From positions 3,307,297 through 3,371,296 of the forward strand of contig NC_133230.1 of the NCBI RefSeq assembly GCF_040436345.1: 64,000 nucleotides of DNA. The letters are read 5' to 3'. Position 1 is the first letter of the stretch, and each line of letters starts with the position of its first letter. This DNA comes from Pagrus major. Lineage: Eukaryota; Chordata; Actinopteri; Spariformes; Sparidae. Position numbers and translations under genes: made by a program. Positions 25,901 to 38,000 of this stretch are shown piece after piece. The notes below the pieces were generated by a model. That model did not search any database, was not told the DNA's origin, and saw only the letters and a list, made by a program, of their open reading frames with translations.

Positions 25901-27646
25901 TTGCTTTCTGAGTTATTGTGGATTTGTGCCACTCCTGCAACGGATTTCAAAACTTTATAGACACTTGCACAATTTCAGGGCGAGCTGCTTCCTCCAACAA
26001 TCAACCAGAGCGGTTGAGTGATGCTTCTTCTTTCATGTAACTGGTTTCACATAATAAAATCATGCAGGACAGACTTTAGGTGACGATGGGGAGACAGATT
26101 TTAGTCTTTTGGATGCTCTAGAAGTGGAGTTGGATCTCTAAAGCTGCAACTAATGCTCATTTTCATTGTTGATTGATCTTTTTGGTCCACAAAATGTGAG
26201 GAAATGTCAAGATGACGTCCTCAAATGTCTTGTTTTGTCCACAACCCAAAGACATTCAGTTTACTGTCTCAGAGGAGGAAAGAAACCAGAACATATCCAC
26301 ATTAGAGGAGCTGAAAACCCTTTTTTTTTTTGGACAGTGCTGGACAGAGGATGGACTTACGGGTCAACACTCTGACAGATAACACCTGTTGCTCCCGGGA
26401 TAAAAATACACCGGCACAGAACAGAAACATGAGGCGCTGATGTCTTCAAAGTCACGACTTACCCTGGATAAAACTCGTTCACCCAGCGCAGGAGGAACTT
26501 GCAGTCCTTGTCGTCCAGAACAAACTCTGCAATCTTCCTGAGCCTGGTGCTGAGGTTTTGGTGGTACAACCTGGCGTAAAAGTTACAGATGTCCAGCTCG
26601 GGTGGGTAGCAGATTTTCAACACCTCCGCCACCCACAGCAGATCCTCCTTCAGCTGCCTGCACAGGCTGTAAATGTCCGCCTGGATGGACGACAGGTTCC
26701 CGTCAGGTGATGGCGTTGAGGGGTTGTCCATGCGCTGCTCCACCAAGCTGCAAAGCTTCTCATCGTGGAGCTTCTTCCAGCATCTGGGCCTCCAGGCCGG
26801 TGGTGTCCGGGTCCTCTGTTTCCACCGCAGGTCTTGTTCCACCTCTTGGTTGATGGCCTTCACAGCAGACGTCAGAGCCTCTGTGCTGATCTCTCCCGGG
26901 ATGAGTGATAGCTCCAGCGTCCACAGCACTTGGCCTTCAAGGTCTCTGTAGTCGACGGCAAGCTTGTCTACTTCTTCCTCGTGATGTACGAGCGTCTCTG
27001 CTTCCGTTATCTCCCCGAACAGACGCTCCTCTCTCTGAATCAGCATCTGGCTGGCCTCGCTCCAGAGTCGTGCCTCGAGCGTCTGCTGAAATGTGAGGAT
27101 CTCTGCGGAGGAGAGGGAAAGAGCAGGCCTCGTTTTACAATGTCGCAGATGTTTACAATAAAATGAGTCATCCACACTTCCTGGAACGACGAGAGGAAAA
27201 CTCTTTAGTTTGCTGTAAAGTCCCAGAGACTAAGAGACTCTTCAATCAGTTAAGATGCAGCAATCCTTGAGTTTTAAGCTTTTTTTCTGTCACATACGTG
27301 TAAAACTCTTGTCAAACATAAAGTCACTTGCTGTCACATGTGTGTAGAAGATAGTTTATGTCTTCCTGCCATGTTTTCCTGTAGGGAAGTGATATGATGG
27401 GCTCCAGTCGTGTTTATCTGGGTCACATTATTTCAGTCAGAAGTTGACTTAATGCCATCTTGCAATAATATATATAATAAAGTTACTGTAAGACTTCAGC
27501 TCAGCGTTAGCCGCTAACTGACCTTTCTGAGGCTCCTCCTCTGCTGGTGGGTGTTGTCCATCAGTGGTGGCGGCGTTGTTGTTCACACCCGTGTTTCCGG
27601 CCTGACCTCTGTGGCCTCGAAAAAACCTGACGTTACGGAGCCGCAT
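22941..27646 (-). CDS. tnfaip2: Tumour necrosis factor alpha-induced protein 2 (M-Sec), Sec6 family, complete
   Basis: Eleven coding exons on the minus strand (transcript order): 27646-27523, 27102-26463, 25779-25668, 25570-25448, 24793-24699, 24600-24508, 24405-24279, 24183-24064, 23955-23800, 23710-23589 and 23088-22941. They total 1860 nt, 619 aa plus TGA, close to human TNFAIP2 (654 aa). The protein starts MRLRNVRFFRGHRG, has a short polar N-terminus (to about 41), then an all-helical Sec6-like region to the end. Landmarks include LLRWVNEFYPG (245-255), AEYVKRLLKG in exon 9, and KHVSALLKLKTNFSR in the last exon, which align by eye with the TNFAIP2 C-terminus. TNFAIP2 is known to bind PI(4,5)P2, RalA and the exocyst and to promote tunnelling nanotubes and membrane protrusions; it is induced by TNF. 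It is the downstream tandem partner of the exoc3l4-like gene. Confidence 0.87.
26140..26335. repeat. Interspersed repeat fragment in tnfaip2 intron
   Basis: It shares AAGCTGCAACTAATG, TCAAATGTCTTGTTTTGTCC and CCAAAGACATTCA with the repeat at 13440-13745. It sits in the intron after the large 640-nt exon. Confidence 0.6.
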
Positions 27647-27684
27647 CGTTATCCAAGTGGAGCAACGGGACCAACGGGAACACA
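27523..27684 (-). other. tnfaip2: tnfaip2 exon with the start codon
   Basis: The acceptor tctccacag sits just above 27684. The exon carries 38 nt of 5' UTR and then ATG at 27646-27644. It ends CAGAAAG before a GTCAGT donor. The next exon continues in frame as EILTFQQTLEARLWSEASQ. Confidence 0.8.
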
Positions 27685-28498
27685 CTGTGGAGACACGAAA
27701 CCGACCAGAAGTTAGTGACAAGAGATTTAATGTGTGTTACGTTAAGTTTAGTAACTTTGAGCACAAAGTTAAGTTATTTGGCTCATCAACATTGTCAGGA
27801 AAGGACTCAGACAGATGTGAAATGTCATAAAAATACCAAAATACACTTTAACATATCACTTGCTCACCTAACATTACATTTATTTAATTTAAGTTAGCTA
27901 TTTTTCAATGTCAATTATGTATCTTAATACCTACACAAGGTATTTTCTCATATTTTATAAAAAGACATAACTTAATTCCTGTGCTATTTTCAAAATAAAG
28001 GCCCAGTTAACATTTGTTTTTAGTTTTTTGAGCTGTAAGACAACATTAACTATGCTTTTACTCAACAAACAAACAAATAACTACCATCACAACACACATT
28101 TACAGAGGAGAGCAACCTAAAAGCCAAAAGTCCAGATGTACCACATCAGCATCGTCCTCATCAGAGGATACTGTAGTTTTAAAAGTGGTTATTTCATGAA
28201 TAACACCAAGTACGGAAGAGGATGAGGGCCAAACGTGAAAAACATAGTTGAGTGCTGAGAAAAAGTCACAAGTAAAAGCCGCATGAAGACAAATTTAATG
28301 AATGATAACAATCACACGATAAAATTAATTCACTTCTTTCTTTAACAGCAGAAAAAACACATCCCAGAGGTGAGACACAAAAGGAAATCTCTCCTGTCCC
28401 GACATGTCAAACGTCCCTGATGATAAACACACAATTAATTAATCGGTCCGGACATGCAGATAAACGTCTGTATCGTCCGTGTGTGAGCTGTTACTCAC

Positions 28499-28570
28499 CC
28501 TGACCTCTGAGTCGCTGCTCTGTTGGAAAACACTGCAGCTGCTCTGAGTCAGGGGTGGTTTTTAAAGGGG
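28499..28570 (-). promoter_or_regulatory. tnfaip2 core promoter and noncoding first exon
   Basis: On the minus strand a TTTAAAAA TATA-like box (28566-28559) is followed by an AP-1 consensus TGACTCA (28551-28545), then a short leader ending in a perfect donor GG|GTGAGT at 28499/28498. The next acceptor is at 27685. A purine-rich stretch and the CA microsatellite lie just upstream. The AP-1 site fits a cytokine-inducible gene, but the start site is inferred. Confidence 0.6.
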
Positions 28571-28629
28571 GTGACAGGCTCCTCCTGCTGCCTCCCTCCT
28601 CCCTCCTCCCTCCCGAACCCCCGAGGGTT

Positions 28630-28636
28630 GGAAAGT

Positions 28637-28682
<46 letters not shown>
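28630..28682. repeat. CA/GT microsatellite upstream of tnfaip2, adjoining a kB-like word
   Basis: An uninterrupted CA run occupies about 28637-28682, some 80-130 bases upstream of the inferred tnfaip2 start. It is preceded by GGAAAGTCC (28630-28638), which resembles a Rel/NF-kB half-consensus. Open frames across it are runs of Cys-Val and are not genes. Confidence 0.85.
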
Positions 28683-28685
<3 letters not shown>

Positions 28686-28854
28686 AGCTGTCCCTTTTTT
28701 AGAAACACCAGCGCTGAGGCAACATCGGTCCCTCGCCTTTCTTTGGTTGAGAGTGAAATATCTCGACAACGATTTAAAGGACTGTGTGTCAACGTACTTC
28801 GATGTGAAGAAAGTTTGTTTTCATCATGTGTCAAACTGCTTCTGTTATTATTTC

Positions 28855-29060
28855 CCCCAGTTGATCGATCGATCAATCATTCGGTCTGTCAAACATCAGA
28901 AAACTGTGAAAATTGCCCGTCACGGTCTCCTGGAGCCCAAAGATATTTAATTTACGATAGTTTTACAACAAAGAAATCATCAAATGTTCAGTATTTCTGC
29001 TTAGAAATGGACCTAAATGATTAAAAGTTCATCAGAAAAGCTGCAGATAAGTTTAATTGA
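28855..29060. repeat. Interspersed repeat fragment
   Basis: The words CAGTTGATCGATCGATCAAT, CCCAAAGATATTTAATTTACG and AAGCTGCAGATAAG are a diverged version of the repeat seen at 13440-13745. Confidence 0.5.
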
Positions 29061-29496
29061 TAAGCATCACAACCTCCAGGGGCCGCTAAGAGTCCTCGAC
29101 AGAGAAACAACAGCATAGTTTGTTTGTTAACACTTTAAATGGGCCTCGTTTGTCTTTATCTGATACCTCTTGTGGTCATGTGAATAACGGCGAGGACACC
29201 CGATGTCCGACCTCCTGTCAGCTTTGTTTTTCTGAACCGTGGCCACGACCCTTTTGACATCTCCAACGAGTGGTTTCGCAGCAACGTAACCATCGTTAAC
29301 CATCGTTAACCACAGAGGGCGCAGATGAGGAAATGCTCGGTTTAGATGCCACTGACAAACAAGACTGTTGTTAAGATTGGTCAGGTTGGAGCTCAGAGAG
29401 GAAATAACACCCACAGACTCTGATCATGGTGTCTTTTCTCAAACAAGCCTCGTTTTCTTCTCTTTTCTTGGACTTTCTTGTCCCTTTGTGTGAATA

Positions 29497-29830
29497 TAAA
29501 CATTTCTGGAGCTTCACAGCAAAACAGCACTACAGCTTTTTCTCCAAAACAACTGAAGTGTGTTGTTTTAAAAGTTATTCACACTCTTTATAAGCTGCTA
29601 AGCTAAAAGCGCTAGCCCGTACCCCGATCGATTGTGCAAAAACATGTCCAAAAGACGTCTCTTCAACGTTCACTTGTGATGTTCAGGATTCAAAATGAAA
29701 GTTTTTTCAATCTTTTCAGCCTCAGTAGCAGACGTTAGGCAGGACAACGCTCCAAGGTTAGATGATAAAGTGGTACATTTCATGCAGACGACTGAGGTTG
29801 AGGCAAAAACTTTCATTTTGAACCAAGAAG
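29497..29830. repeat. Related MITE remnant with internal inverted repeat
   Basis: AAACATTTCTGGAGCTTCAC followed by AGCAAAACA matches the inner part of the MITE at 17391-17987, as do the words TAAAAGCG and TAGC further on. TTCAAAATGAAAGTTTTTTC at about 29689 is inverted at about 29804-29822. The outer TTAAAGGAACAG termini are missing, so this is a truncated relative. Confidence 0.55.
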
Positions 29831-32261
29831 TTCTTCAGACGTCTGTAATTAAAGTTGACAAGAAGCCTAAAATTACACTGTTTGGCCTCTCATAGGTTCA
29901 GGAGACTTGGATTTTATGTTTTTGTTTTGTTTTTACATTTTAAAACAAGACGCCATCTTATGGGTCATGTGGGCGCCACGTTTTGAAAAGGCAGAAAAAG
30001 ATTGCGTGGAATAAAACAAGGTGATATTTCTGGTTCTGCTGCATCGATTTCCATAATTTGTTTCCCCAACAGTGTTACAGGAGCATAAATCCAGACCTGC
30101 AGCCTACATTACCCTCAATGCAACGTGCACGCAGCTTCTTCTAGAGCCACAAAAGGCTTTATACTACCTTTTTCACCTATGCACCTATCCTTTAACAAGA
30201 GCTAATGTTATATTTTTCTTAGTGTGCATGATAAAGGCAACTTTTTATAAAGATTTCACACAGAATTATAACGACACAACATTTTTATACACGTAAAACG
30301 TGTATATAAATGTGAACCATCACTCTTCTGGTCAATATTAACATCTGACATCCATAAATCCTGCTGATAACTTCAACTGCTGAATGATGTCGTATTAAAA
30401 TCAGTTTCTTTTTACCTTCTCTTCTCCACAATGTGCACGAAAAACAGCTACGAAGCATCGAACTCATCGCTCCCGGAGGCTGCAGGACTCATAGGTGTGT
30501 GAAGTTCATCCGTTTTCTGCAGCAGGTTGATGAACCGCCGAGCAGTCGATCACATGCACACTGAACTTTTGATGTCAGGATGTTGGTTAAGTGACGCGAG
30601 TAGAAAGTTTCCTCTGCTTTCCATTTATGTAAATACTGCATCTATACGCATTTCCTCTGAGAACCCACTCTGAAGGTGTGAGAAACAGTTCAAAAACAGT
30701 ATGAAACTTGTCTCACACTGAGGGAAAGATGTTACTTTAGAGGCAAAATCCTAAAACGGAGGAATGAAATCAACGTCAGCTTTCTGTCAGGGTTTAATTT
30801 CAAACCAGATTAATCAAAAGCTTTTACATTTTAAAAGCTCTTACGAAGGTGCAAACCTCTTAAAACTACAAATAAATCTGGGGAAACAGTTTCACTTCTC
30901 TAGAAAACAGAGAAGAGAGTTCAGGTTTAAATTTGTTTTTGCGCTGTTGTGGCCGATACTTTTATTTTTAATATGTTAAAGCCACGCAACAGCGTCGCAC
31001 TTCACCTTTATAATAAGCAGCGTTGTTTCCAGCACTTGACTTACAGCAGAAGTTTAATGTTATCCTTTAATGTCATTGCTCCCTAAAAGAGAGAGTTAAA
31101 GTCTGATCTGATAGATGTGACCCAACCTGTACCACTTTTATATCAGTGTGTGTGTCATGATGTGGTTAGCGTCACTTAGCTTAGCATGAAGAGTGAGGTG
31201 AATGTTTAATTATGTTTGTTTAATGCATCCAAGCTGTGTGCCGGTACAAAACCCGAACTGAGGGTCCGCTCTTGCAAGCAAACTAGCTTTTTCTGAGATG
31301 TCAGTGGTTGTAAAATGAGGCCCAACGTCTCAACTTTCATGCTTAAGACACACTTTTGGTTTTTAGGTGGATTTGCAGACCAGAACTGCTCATCCATCCA
31401 CCGAAAAGGCCCTCTGAGGAGTGTCTCCAGCTGTGTCACAACAAGAGTTTGAGGGTTTTTACATGTTTATCACAGATTCTCTCGAGGTCTCGTCGGTTCA
31501 CACGAGAGGCAGTTTGCATTTGAAAGCGTTTCTTGCGGTTCGTTTCACTTCCAAAATGTCACAAGCAGCGTCTTGGCCACTCTGAAATCTCCACCACTGT
31601 GAAGCCAAATGAAAAGTGAAAGTGTCTCGACCGTTTGCCGCTTAAAAATTTGCATCAGCACCAAATGATAAACGACAGCAGACGTCCACGTGAAAACCGC
31701 CACAACGACCGCAGGTAGAAACGGTGGAAACGTTTTATAACCAAGGAAGCGTTTACAGGAAATGAGGCGTTCATCGTCTGCTCCCGCCAGCTCCAGATGT
31801 TTTCTGTCTTAACAAAGGCCGGGGCAGCTCAGTTTATCCCCCATTTAAGGCTCTCTGAACCAGAAGTGAGCACTGAAGAAGCTGCAAGACTACTTCTGCA
31901 AGAATCATGTTTAATTCTCGATTTTGAGAAGTACAGGCGTTGTGTCATAATGGACCGGCAGAGTGATATACAGTAAATACACAATGACCGTGTGTGTGTG
32001 TGTTCGCTCATTGGACGATTTCCTGTTTGGCACAATGAAGGGAAGAGAGTACTCGATGAATAATGTTCTCCATATCCGCCTCGAAAAGTCTCATGGACAA
32101 GTCATGCTCAAGGATTTTATCTGAAAAGTCTGAATCAGTTTATTTTGTAAAAATGGGAAAACCTTAAAAAATGTACAGTGTGTGTCACACAATCATTGTT
32201 CATGCTTTGTAGCCACGGATGACACAAATATTTCTTGCATTGGGAAATTTTTTTGGCTGCA

Positions 32262-33214
32262 GGAGGAGTGTCTCTGATCCACAGGAGGTCACCAGGACCA
32301 GAAGAGCTCGTCTCCAGACATGAGACCCCGAGAAACATCCAGAACAAACCAAGACTTTACTTTCAGGGATCATTTCTTTAGTTGCTGACTTGAGGAATGT
32401 GTTTCTACAGAGTTTGGTCTCGCTGCCCACGATGAAGAGTTCAGATGTTTCCTTCAGAGCAGGAAACTGGTGGGAAGACGTTGTTTCTTCTCCACTGTTG
32501 AAGATTGTTCAGAGTTTCTGGATGAAGCTCTGATGGAGGAAACATGATCTGAGTGGAGCTTTTTATACTGTTTAATATAAAACTTTATATTTAAATTTTT
32601 AGCTGCTGCAGAAATGTTGAACTTGTCAGGTTTTTGCTCACAAAAAGAGCTAATTCAACCTGAGCAGAGGTCTGATCAGACACAGTCGTTACAAACACCT
32701 GTGCAGGACCTGTAAAGACCCGCCCACACAGGTGTTTTCACTCAGTGTTGTCTGATCAGACCTCCTCTCAGGACGTCTCCTCCTTTCTTCTGCTGGTTCA
32801 GTTGCAGGATTTTAGAGACAGAGGTTAACTTCAACACAAACAGACGTCTGTTCCTGTTGTAATATGTGTTAAAAGACTTTAGAGATTAGTTTTTTCTTCT
32901 TTAAACAAGATCAGCAGTCCACTCAGATCATGTTTCCTCCATCAGAGCTTCATCCAGAAACTCTGAACAATCTTCAACAGTGGAGAAGAAACAAAGTCTT
33001 CCCACCAGTTTCCTGCTCTGAAGGAAACATCTGAACTCTTCATCGTGGGCAGCGAGACCAAACTCTGTAGAAACACATTCCTCAAGTCAGCAACTAAAGA
33101 AATGATCCCTGAAAGTAAAGTCTTGGTTTGTTCTGGATGTTTCTCAGGGTCTCATGTCTGGAGACGAGCTCTTCTGGTCCTGGTGACCTCCTGGGAATCA
33201 GAGACACTCCTCCT
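32262..33214. mobile_element. Fold-back (palindromic) element, copy 1
   Basis: Two arms of about 297 bp (32262-32557 and 32918-33214) are near-perfect reverse complements flanking a 360-bp centre. The arms start AGGAGGAGTGTCTCTGATCC and end GATCTGAGTGGA. The centre itself contains smaller inverted pairs (GAGGTCTGATCAGAC / GTCTGATCAGACCTC and AACACCTGTG / CACAGGTGTT). The whole could fold into a hairpin of nearly 1 kb. It lies 3' of the exoc3l4-like gene. No transposase was seen, and the open frame in the arms (MGSETKLCRNTFLK...) is shared only because the arms are repeats. Confidence 0.8.
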
Positions 33215-33341
33215 AGACACTCCGCCGTCCTTTTGTCATGAAGGTTCAAGATCAATATAAGTTTGATGTTTGTAGATTTGGAAATTAAGCTGCAATTTTG
33301 TGCCGAAACAGGATTCAGAGTTTCTGTTTGGTGTCTGAACT

Positions 33342-33917
33342 TCAGGTGAACAACTTCAGTCGGTGCAAGAAGATTAATTTAAAGAAACTGGACCTGTGAG
33401 GTGAAAATAACAACAAGTTTGTTTCCATCCATCTGCAGAAGTCGTGTGTGTGTCTGAGGTGGAAAAGTTGAAGATACAATAAAAACAAAATGTGATGGAG
33501 ATGTTTTCCACCGTGTGACTGGAGCCCATTAATCACATCACCTCGTTGTGTCTTCTTCTTCTGATGTGATCTATAAGCACCTGACTGGAGGATTACTAAC
33601 ACTGACTGTGTTGATGGAGGAGGAGGAGTGTCTCTGATCCACAGGAGGTCACCAGGACCAGAAGAGCTCATCTCCAGACATGAGACCCTGAGAAACACCC
33701 GGAACAAACCAAGACTTTACTTTCAGGGATCATTTCTTTAGTTGCTGACTTGAGGAATGTGTTTCTACAGAGTTTGGTCTCGCTGCCCACGATGAAGAGC
33801 TCAGATGTTTCCTTCAGAGCAGGAAACTGGTGGGAAGACTTTGTTTCTTCTCCACTGTTGAAGATTGTTCAGAGTTTCTGGATGAAGCTCTGATGGAGGA
33901 AACATGATCTGAGTGGA
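33342..33917. mobile_element. Single arm of the fold-back element with its outer extension
   Basis: 33621-33917 matches the left arm of the fold-back elements. 33355-33620 is the reverse complement of the extra flank at 36381-36617 next to copy 2. It therefore represents one arm plus the outer extension without centre or second arm, and is truncated at GAGTGGA (33917). It lies about 130 bases from copy 1. Confidence 0.75.
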
Positions 33918-35099
33918 CTGTTCAATGTCTCGTTAAAAAGAAAAGGAGCTGAATCTGTTCTTCATTAGAGTTTTGAAATGCTTCTTGCTCAACAGTGTTT
34001 TGTAACATGCAGATGAGTGTGTGGGAGACTCAGGAGAATAATTTGTTTCACATGTTTTATTAAAAAAAGATTAAATAGGTTTGAATTTTCTACATTTTTC
34101 TGAATCACCCATTTCCACAGTTCAGAATTTAACATGCAAACATTTAATATTTAAATTCGTTTAACTTTGGTTCCTAAAACAGACGTCAACGCTCCCAAAT
34201 AGAGATGAAACCCCGATAAACCATCCTGAGATATTAAACACAAACTCTACTCTAAACTCCTCCCAGCTGACAACAAACAAACAAATAAACTATTTACAAA
34301 AACAGGACAATTCAGTGATTAAATGGATGCATGACATGATGTACGTTTCGTGCGTCTGTGATCGAAGAAGGTCGTCTGAAATCAAAAGTTCAACAGAAAG
34401 GACAGTAGAAACACATATTTCACACAAAAACAGTCACTTTTCTTTCGCTCTGGGGTTAATTCCTCATTCAGTGCTTATCAGTTCCTCCGTCGATGGCACA
34501 TGACGCACTCCTGGCACGCAAAGAGTTTCAGTTACAGTTTTATTAACCGATCCGACCGTTTGAACTCAAACTGAGGTCCAACATAAATATCACAAAATCC
34601 ACTTGCTGAGAAATCCTCCTCGCAGCAAACACATTGGCACCGACACCGGCTTTTTATTTATCACATCTGCTGAGAGCTTCACACTCATCCTCACAGAAGG
34701 TTTCTCACAGAGGGTTTCTCAATCTTTTTATCCCCTGCGAACTTTGAGTTTGTTACGTTTTCTTTCCCAGAAATGCCGTGAATGCTCTAACGTGTAACAC
34801 ACAACATGTGCACGTTTAATTAAAGTCGTCTAAGTGATTACAGATGTTGTCAGATGAGATATTAACCAACATGCTGCACAAATATTTGCTTTTAGAGGAA
34901 AGAAACTTAAAGAATAATGCGATTTTACATGTTTTTTGTCCTTCGTTTTAATTCATAAATAATATCCTGAAGGCAAAATGACAAGTCGACTTGATTCTGT
35001 ACAAAAAGGTGCAGTTGGTTTGAGATTAGGTGGCTGTGTTTGAGAGCGAGGACCTCAGAAAAGCTGTAACTGTTAAACCCCACGTCCGCCCACGTCGCT
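33918..35099 (-). other. 3' flank of the exoc3l4-like gene
   Basis: No exon was seen beyond the TAG at 35102-35100. Candidate poly(A) signals on the minus strand are ATTAAA at 34952-34947 and AATAAA at 34544-34539. The 3' UTR therefore probably ends between about 34500 and 34930. Confidence 0.5.
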
Positions 35100-38000
35100 C
35101 TAGCTGTCGGGCAGCAGGCAGCTGAGGCAGGAGAACGGCAGGTTGGACAGGCAGTCCGTGTTGACGGTGACCTGCATGTCGCCGAATAAAACTCGGCTCC
35201 TGTCGCCGCCGCCGTCGCCCAGCTTTTTCTTCAGCTCCGAGAGTCTCTGGAGGATCAGCTGGTGCTCTCGGCCTCTCAGCAGACCTCGGAAATACAGGAC
35301 GGCAACCAGGTGTTTCTTGCTGCAGGTGGAGAAGAAGGAAAAGGAAACATATTGAGTCACTACGACGTCCGATCTGCAAGAACAAGTACCGACAAAAGCA
35401 GGTTACTGATTGGAGGAGGAGCGTCTCTGAGCCACAGGAGGTCACCAGGACCAGAAGAGCTCGTCTCCAGACATGAGACCCTGAGAAACATCCAGAACAA
35501 ACCAAGACTATACTTTCAGGGATCATTTCTTTAGTTGCTGACTTGAGGAATGTGTTTCTACAGAGTTTGGTCTCGCTGCCCACGATGAAGAGTTCAGATG
35601 TTTCCTTCAGAGCAGGAAACTGGTGGGAAGACTTTGTTTCTTCTCCACTGTTGAAGATTGTTCAGAGTTTCTGGATGAAGCTCTGATGGAGGAAACATGA
35701 TCTGAGTGGACTGCTGATCTTGTTTAAAGAAGAAAAAACTCATCTCTAAAGTCTTTTAACACATATTACAACAGGAACAGATGTCTGATTGTGTTGAAGT
35801 TAACCTCCGTCTCTAAAATCCTGCAACTGAACCAGCAGAAGAAAGGAGGAGACGTCCTGAGAGGAGGTCTGATCAGACAACACTGAGTGAAAACACCTGT
35901 GTGGGCGGGTCTTTACAGGTCCTGCACACCTGCACAGGTGTTTGTAACGACTGTGTCTGATCAGACCTCTGCTCAGGTTGAATTAGCTCTTTGTGAGCAA
36001 AAACCTGACAAGTTCAACATTTCTGCAGCAGCTGAAACTTTAAATATAATGTTTTATATTAAACAGTATAAAAAGCTCCACTCAGATCATGTTTCCTCCA
36101 TCAGAGCTTCATCCAGAAACTCTGAACAATCTTCAACAGTGGAGAAGAAACAAAGTCTTCCCACCAGTTTCCTGCACTGAAGGAAACATCTGAGCTCTTC
36201 ATCGTGGGCAGCGAGACCAAACTCTGTAGAAACACATTCCTCAAGTCAGCAACTAAAGAAATGATCCCTGAAAGTAAAGTCTTGGTTTGTTCTGGATGTT
36301 TCTCAGGGTCTCATGTCTGGAGACGAGCTCTTCTGGTCCTGGTGACCTCCTGTGGATCAGAGACGCTCCTCCTCCTCCTGCATCAGCACAGTCAGTGTTA
36401 GTAATCCTCCAGTCAGGTGCTTATAGATCACATCAGAAGAAGAAGACACAACGAGGTGATGTGATTAATGGGCTCCAGTCACACGGTGGAAAACATCTCC
36501 ATCACATTTTGTTTTTATTGTATCTTCAACTTTTCCACCTCAGACACACACATGACTTCTGCAGATGGATGGAAACAAACTTGTTGTTATTTTCACCTCA
36601 CAGATCCAGTTTCTTTTGACACTTTTCAGGAGTTTTGTGGCTTTACTGAATACACGACAGTGCCAACACAGACGCTCACTTCTCTGTTTTGGGGTCAATC
36701 TCTGACTGAAACGTGTTTTGTTTGCCGTTGTTTCATCATCACTTCCTCTTTGTTCAGATGAGGTCCAGAAGTGTGATTTTTAATCCAAAATTGGGGATTT
36801 CTGCACATCTTTAGTCTGCTGATGTGCCTCTCCTCCATCCCCGTCTAAACATTTAACACTTCCACAATTACAAAAGGGAAACTTTGACACTTTCTAAGCA
36901 TTTTAAAAAATTATCAAAATCAGGATGTTGGTTAAATGTCTTCACTCTGGGCTCTTCGTGGTCGACTTCGACTGGTTTTGTCATCACAGCTAACCTCCGC
37001 GTTTGTTTCACTTTAACAAAGCGGCCTGATTTACGAGAAACTGAACTGAACTGGAGGAAAATATTCCCCCTCATCATCGCCCGTAACCTTTCCTGGCTCC
37101 GAGCGGCACCGCTGGATCAAAACAACCTCGGCTCATTACAGAGCTCCATTCAAGCATTTTCCACTTTCAACCACTTTCCACTTTCAACTCCCACTGTAGG
37201 GAAGACTGGAGCCGTCACAATCACAACGATCCATCGCTCGTTTGACAGCAGGATTGCACAAAAATGACTCAATTTCCACCGAAATTGCCTGGAATATAAT
37301 TGGATTAACGCCAAACATTGTTAGAAAGATTCTTGTGAAACCATTTCAAGATAAAAAAAACCACATCAGTAAGATACGATCAACCCACAAACACAACAAA
37401 CCAGCCTGCAAACAAGCGTCTACGAAGTTTTGCCATCGATGAAGTGTCTGCGCTGCAGTAAAAAGTAAAATATTGAGTCCATAAAACATCATACCATGCA
37501 TAGATGCAGAGGAAAAGCTTTTATCTGTCCCGAAACTCTAATACTTTGAAGTAAAACGCTGTTAAACTGCAACAAGCTACTTAAGATGGCTGCCAAACTA
37601 CTACTTCTTTCACCTGAAGTCTGGGTAATGCTCCACGATCGGCTGCAGGTGCTCCTTTATCGTCGTCTTGTTTGTCTGCGTGATGATGTCGCTCAGGTCG
37701 TCTCCGACAGGGTGGAGCCACTCGTTGGTCGACCTCTGCGTCAGAAAAACACCCAGAAACATAACGAAGTGAACGTGTTGAGATCTTCACCAGACACAAA
37801 ACAAACCCTTACATTTATTTTCAGGCCATTTATATATTTTAATCGACGACATGAAGCCTTTTTTCGACGTCATTCTCTGACTCGAAGGTGTGTGTGTAAT
37901 ATTTATACTTTCTTTCATGATAATAAGATAAAACGTACCAACACTCCCACTTAAAAGGAAACTCCACCAAATGTACTCCTACATTTCAGTTAATGAGTCA

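Larger units (their letters stand above)
28690..32260. other. Intergenic DNA upstream of tnfaip2
   Basis: No supported gene. It contains two repeat fragments (28855-29060 and 29497-29830). The remainder is AT-rich with short, overlapping open frames on both strands and no exon-like borders. Confidence 0.6.

Noticed and set aside
28491-28876. Frames with long Cys-Val runs
   Set aside because: These are translations of the CA microsatellite upstream of tnfaip2.
32200-36401. Recurring open frame starting MGSETKLCRNTFLKSATKEM
   Set aside because: It appears several times only because it lies in the arms of the fold-back elements. It has no extension outside the arms, no start context and no recognised domain.
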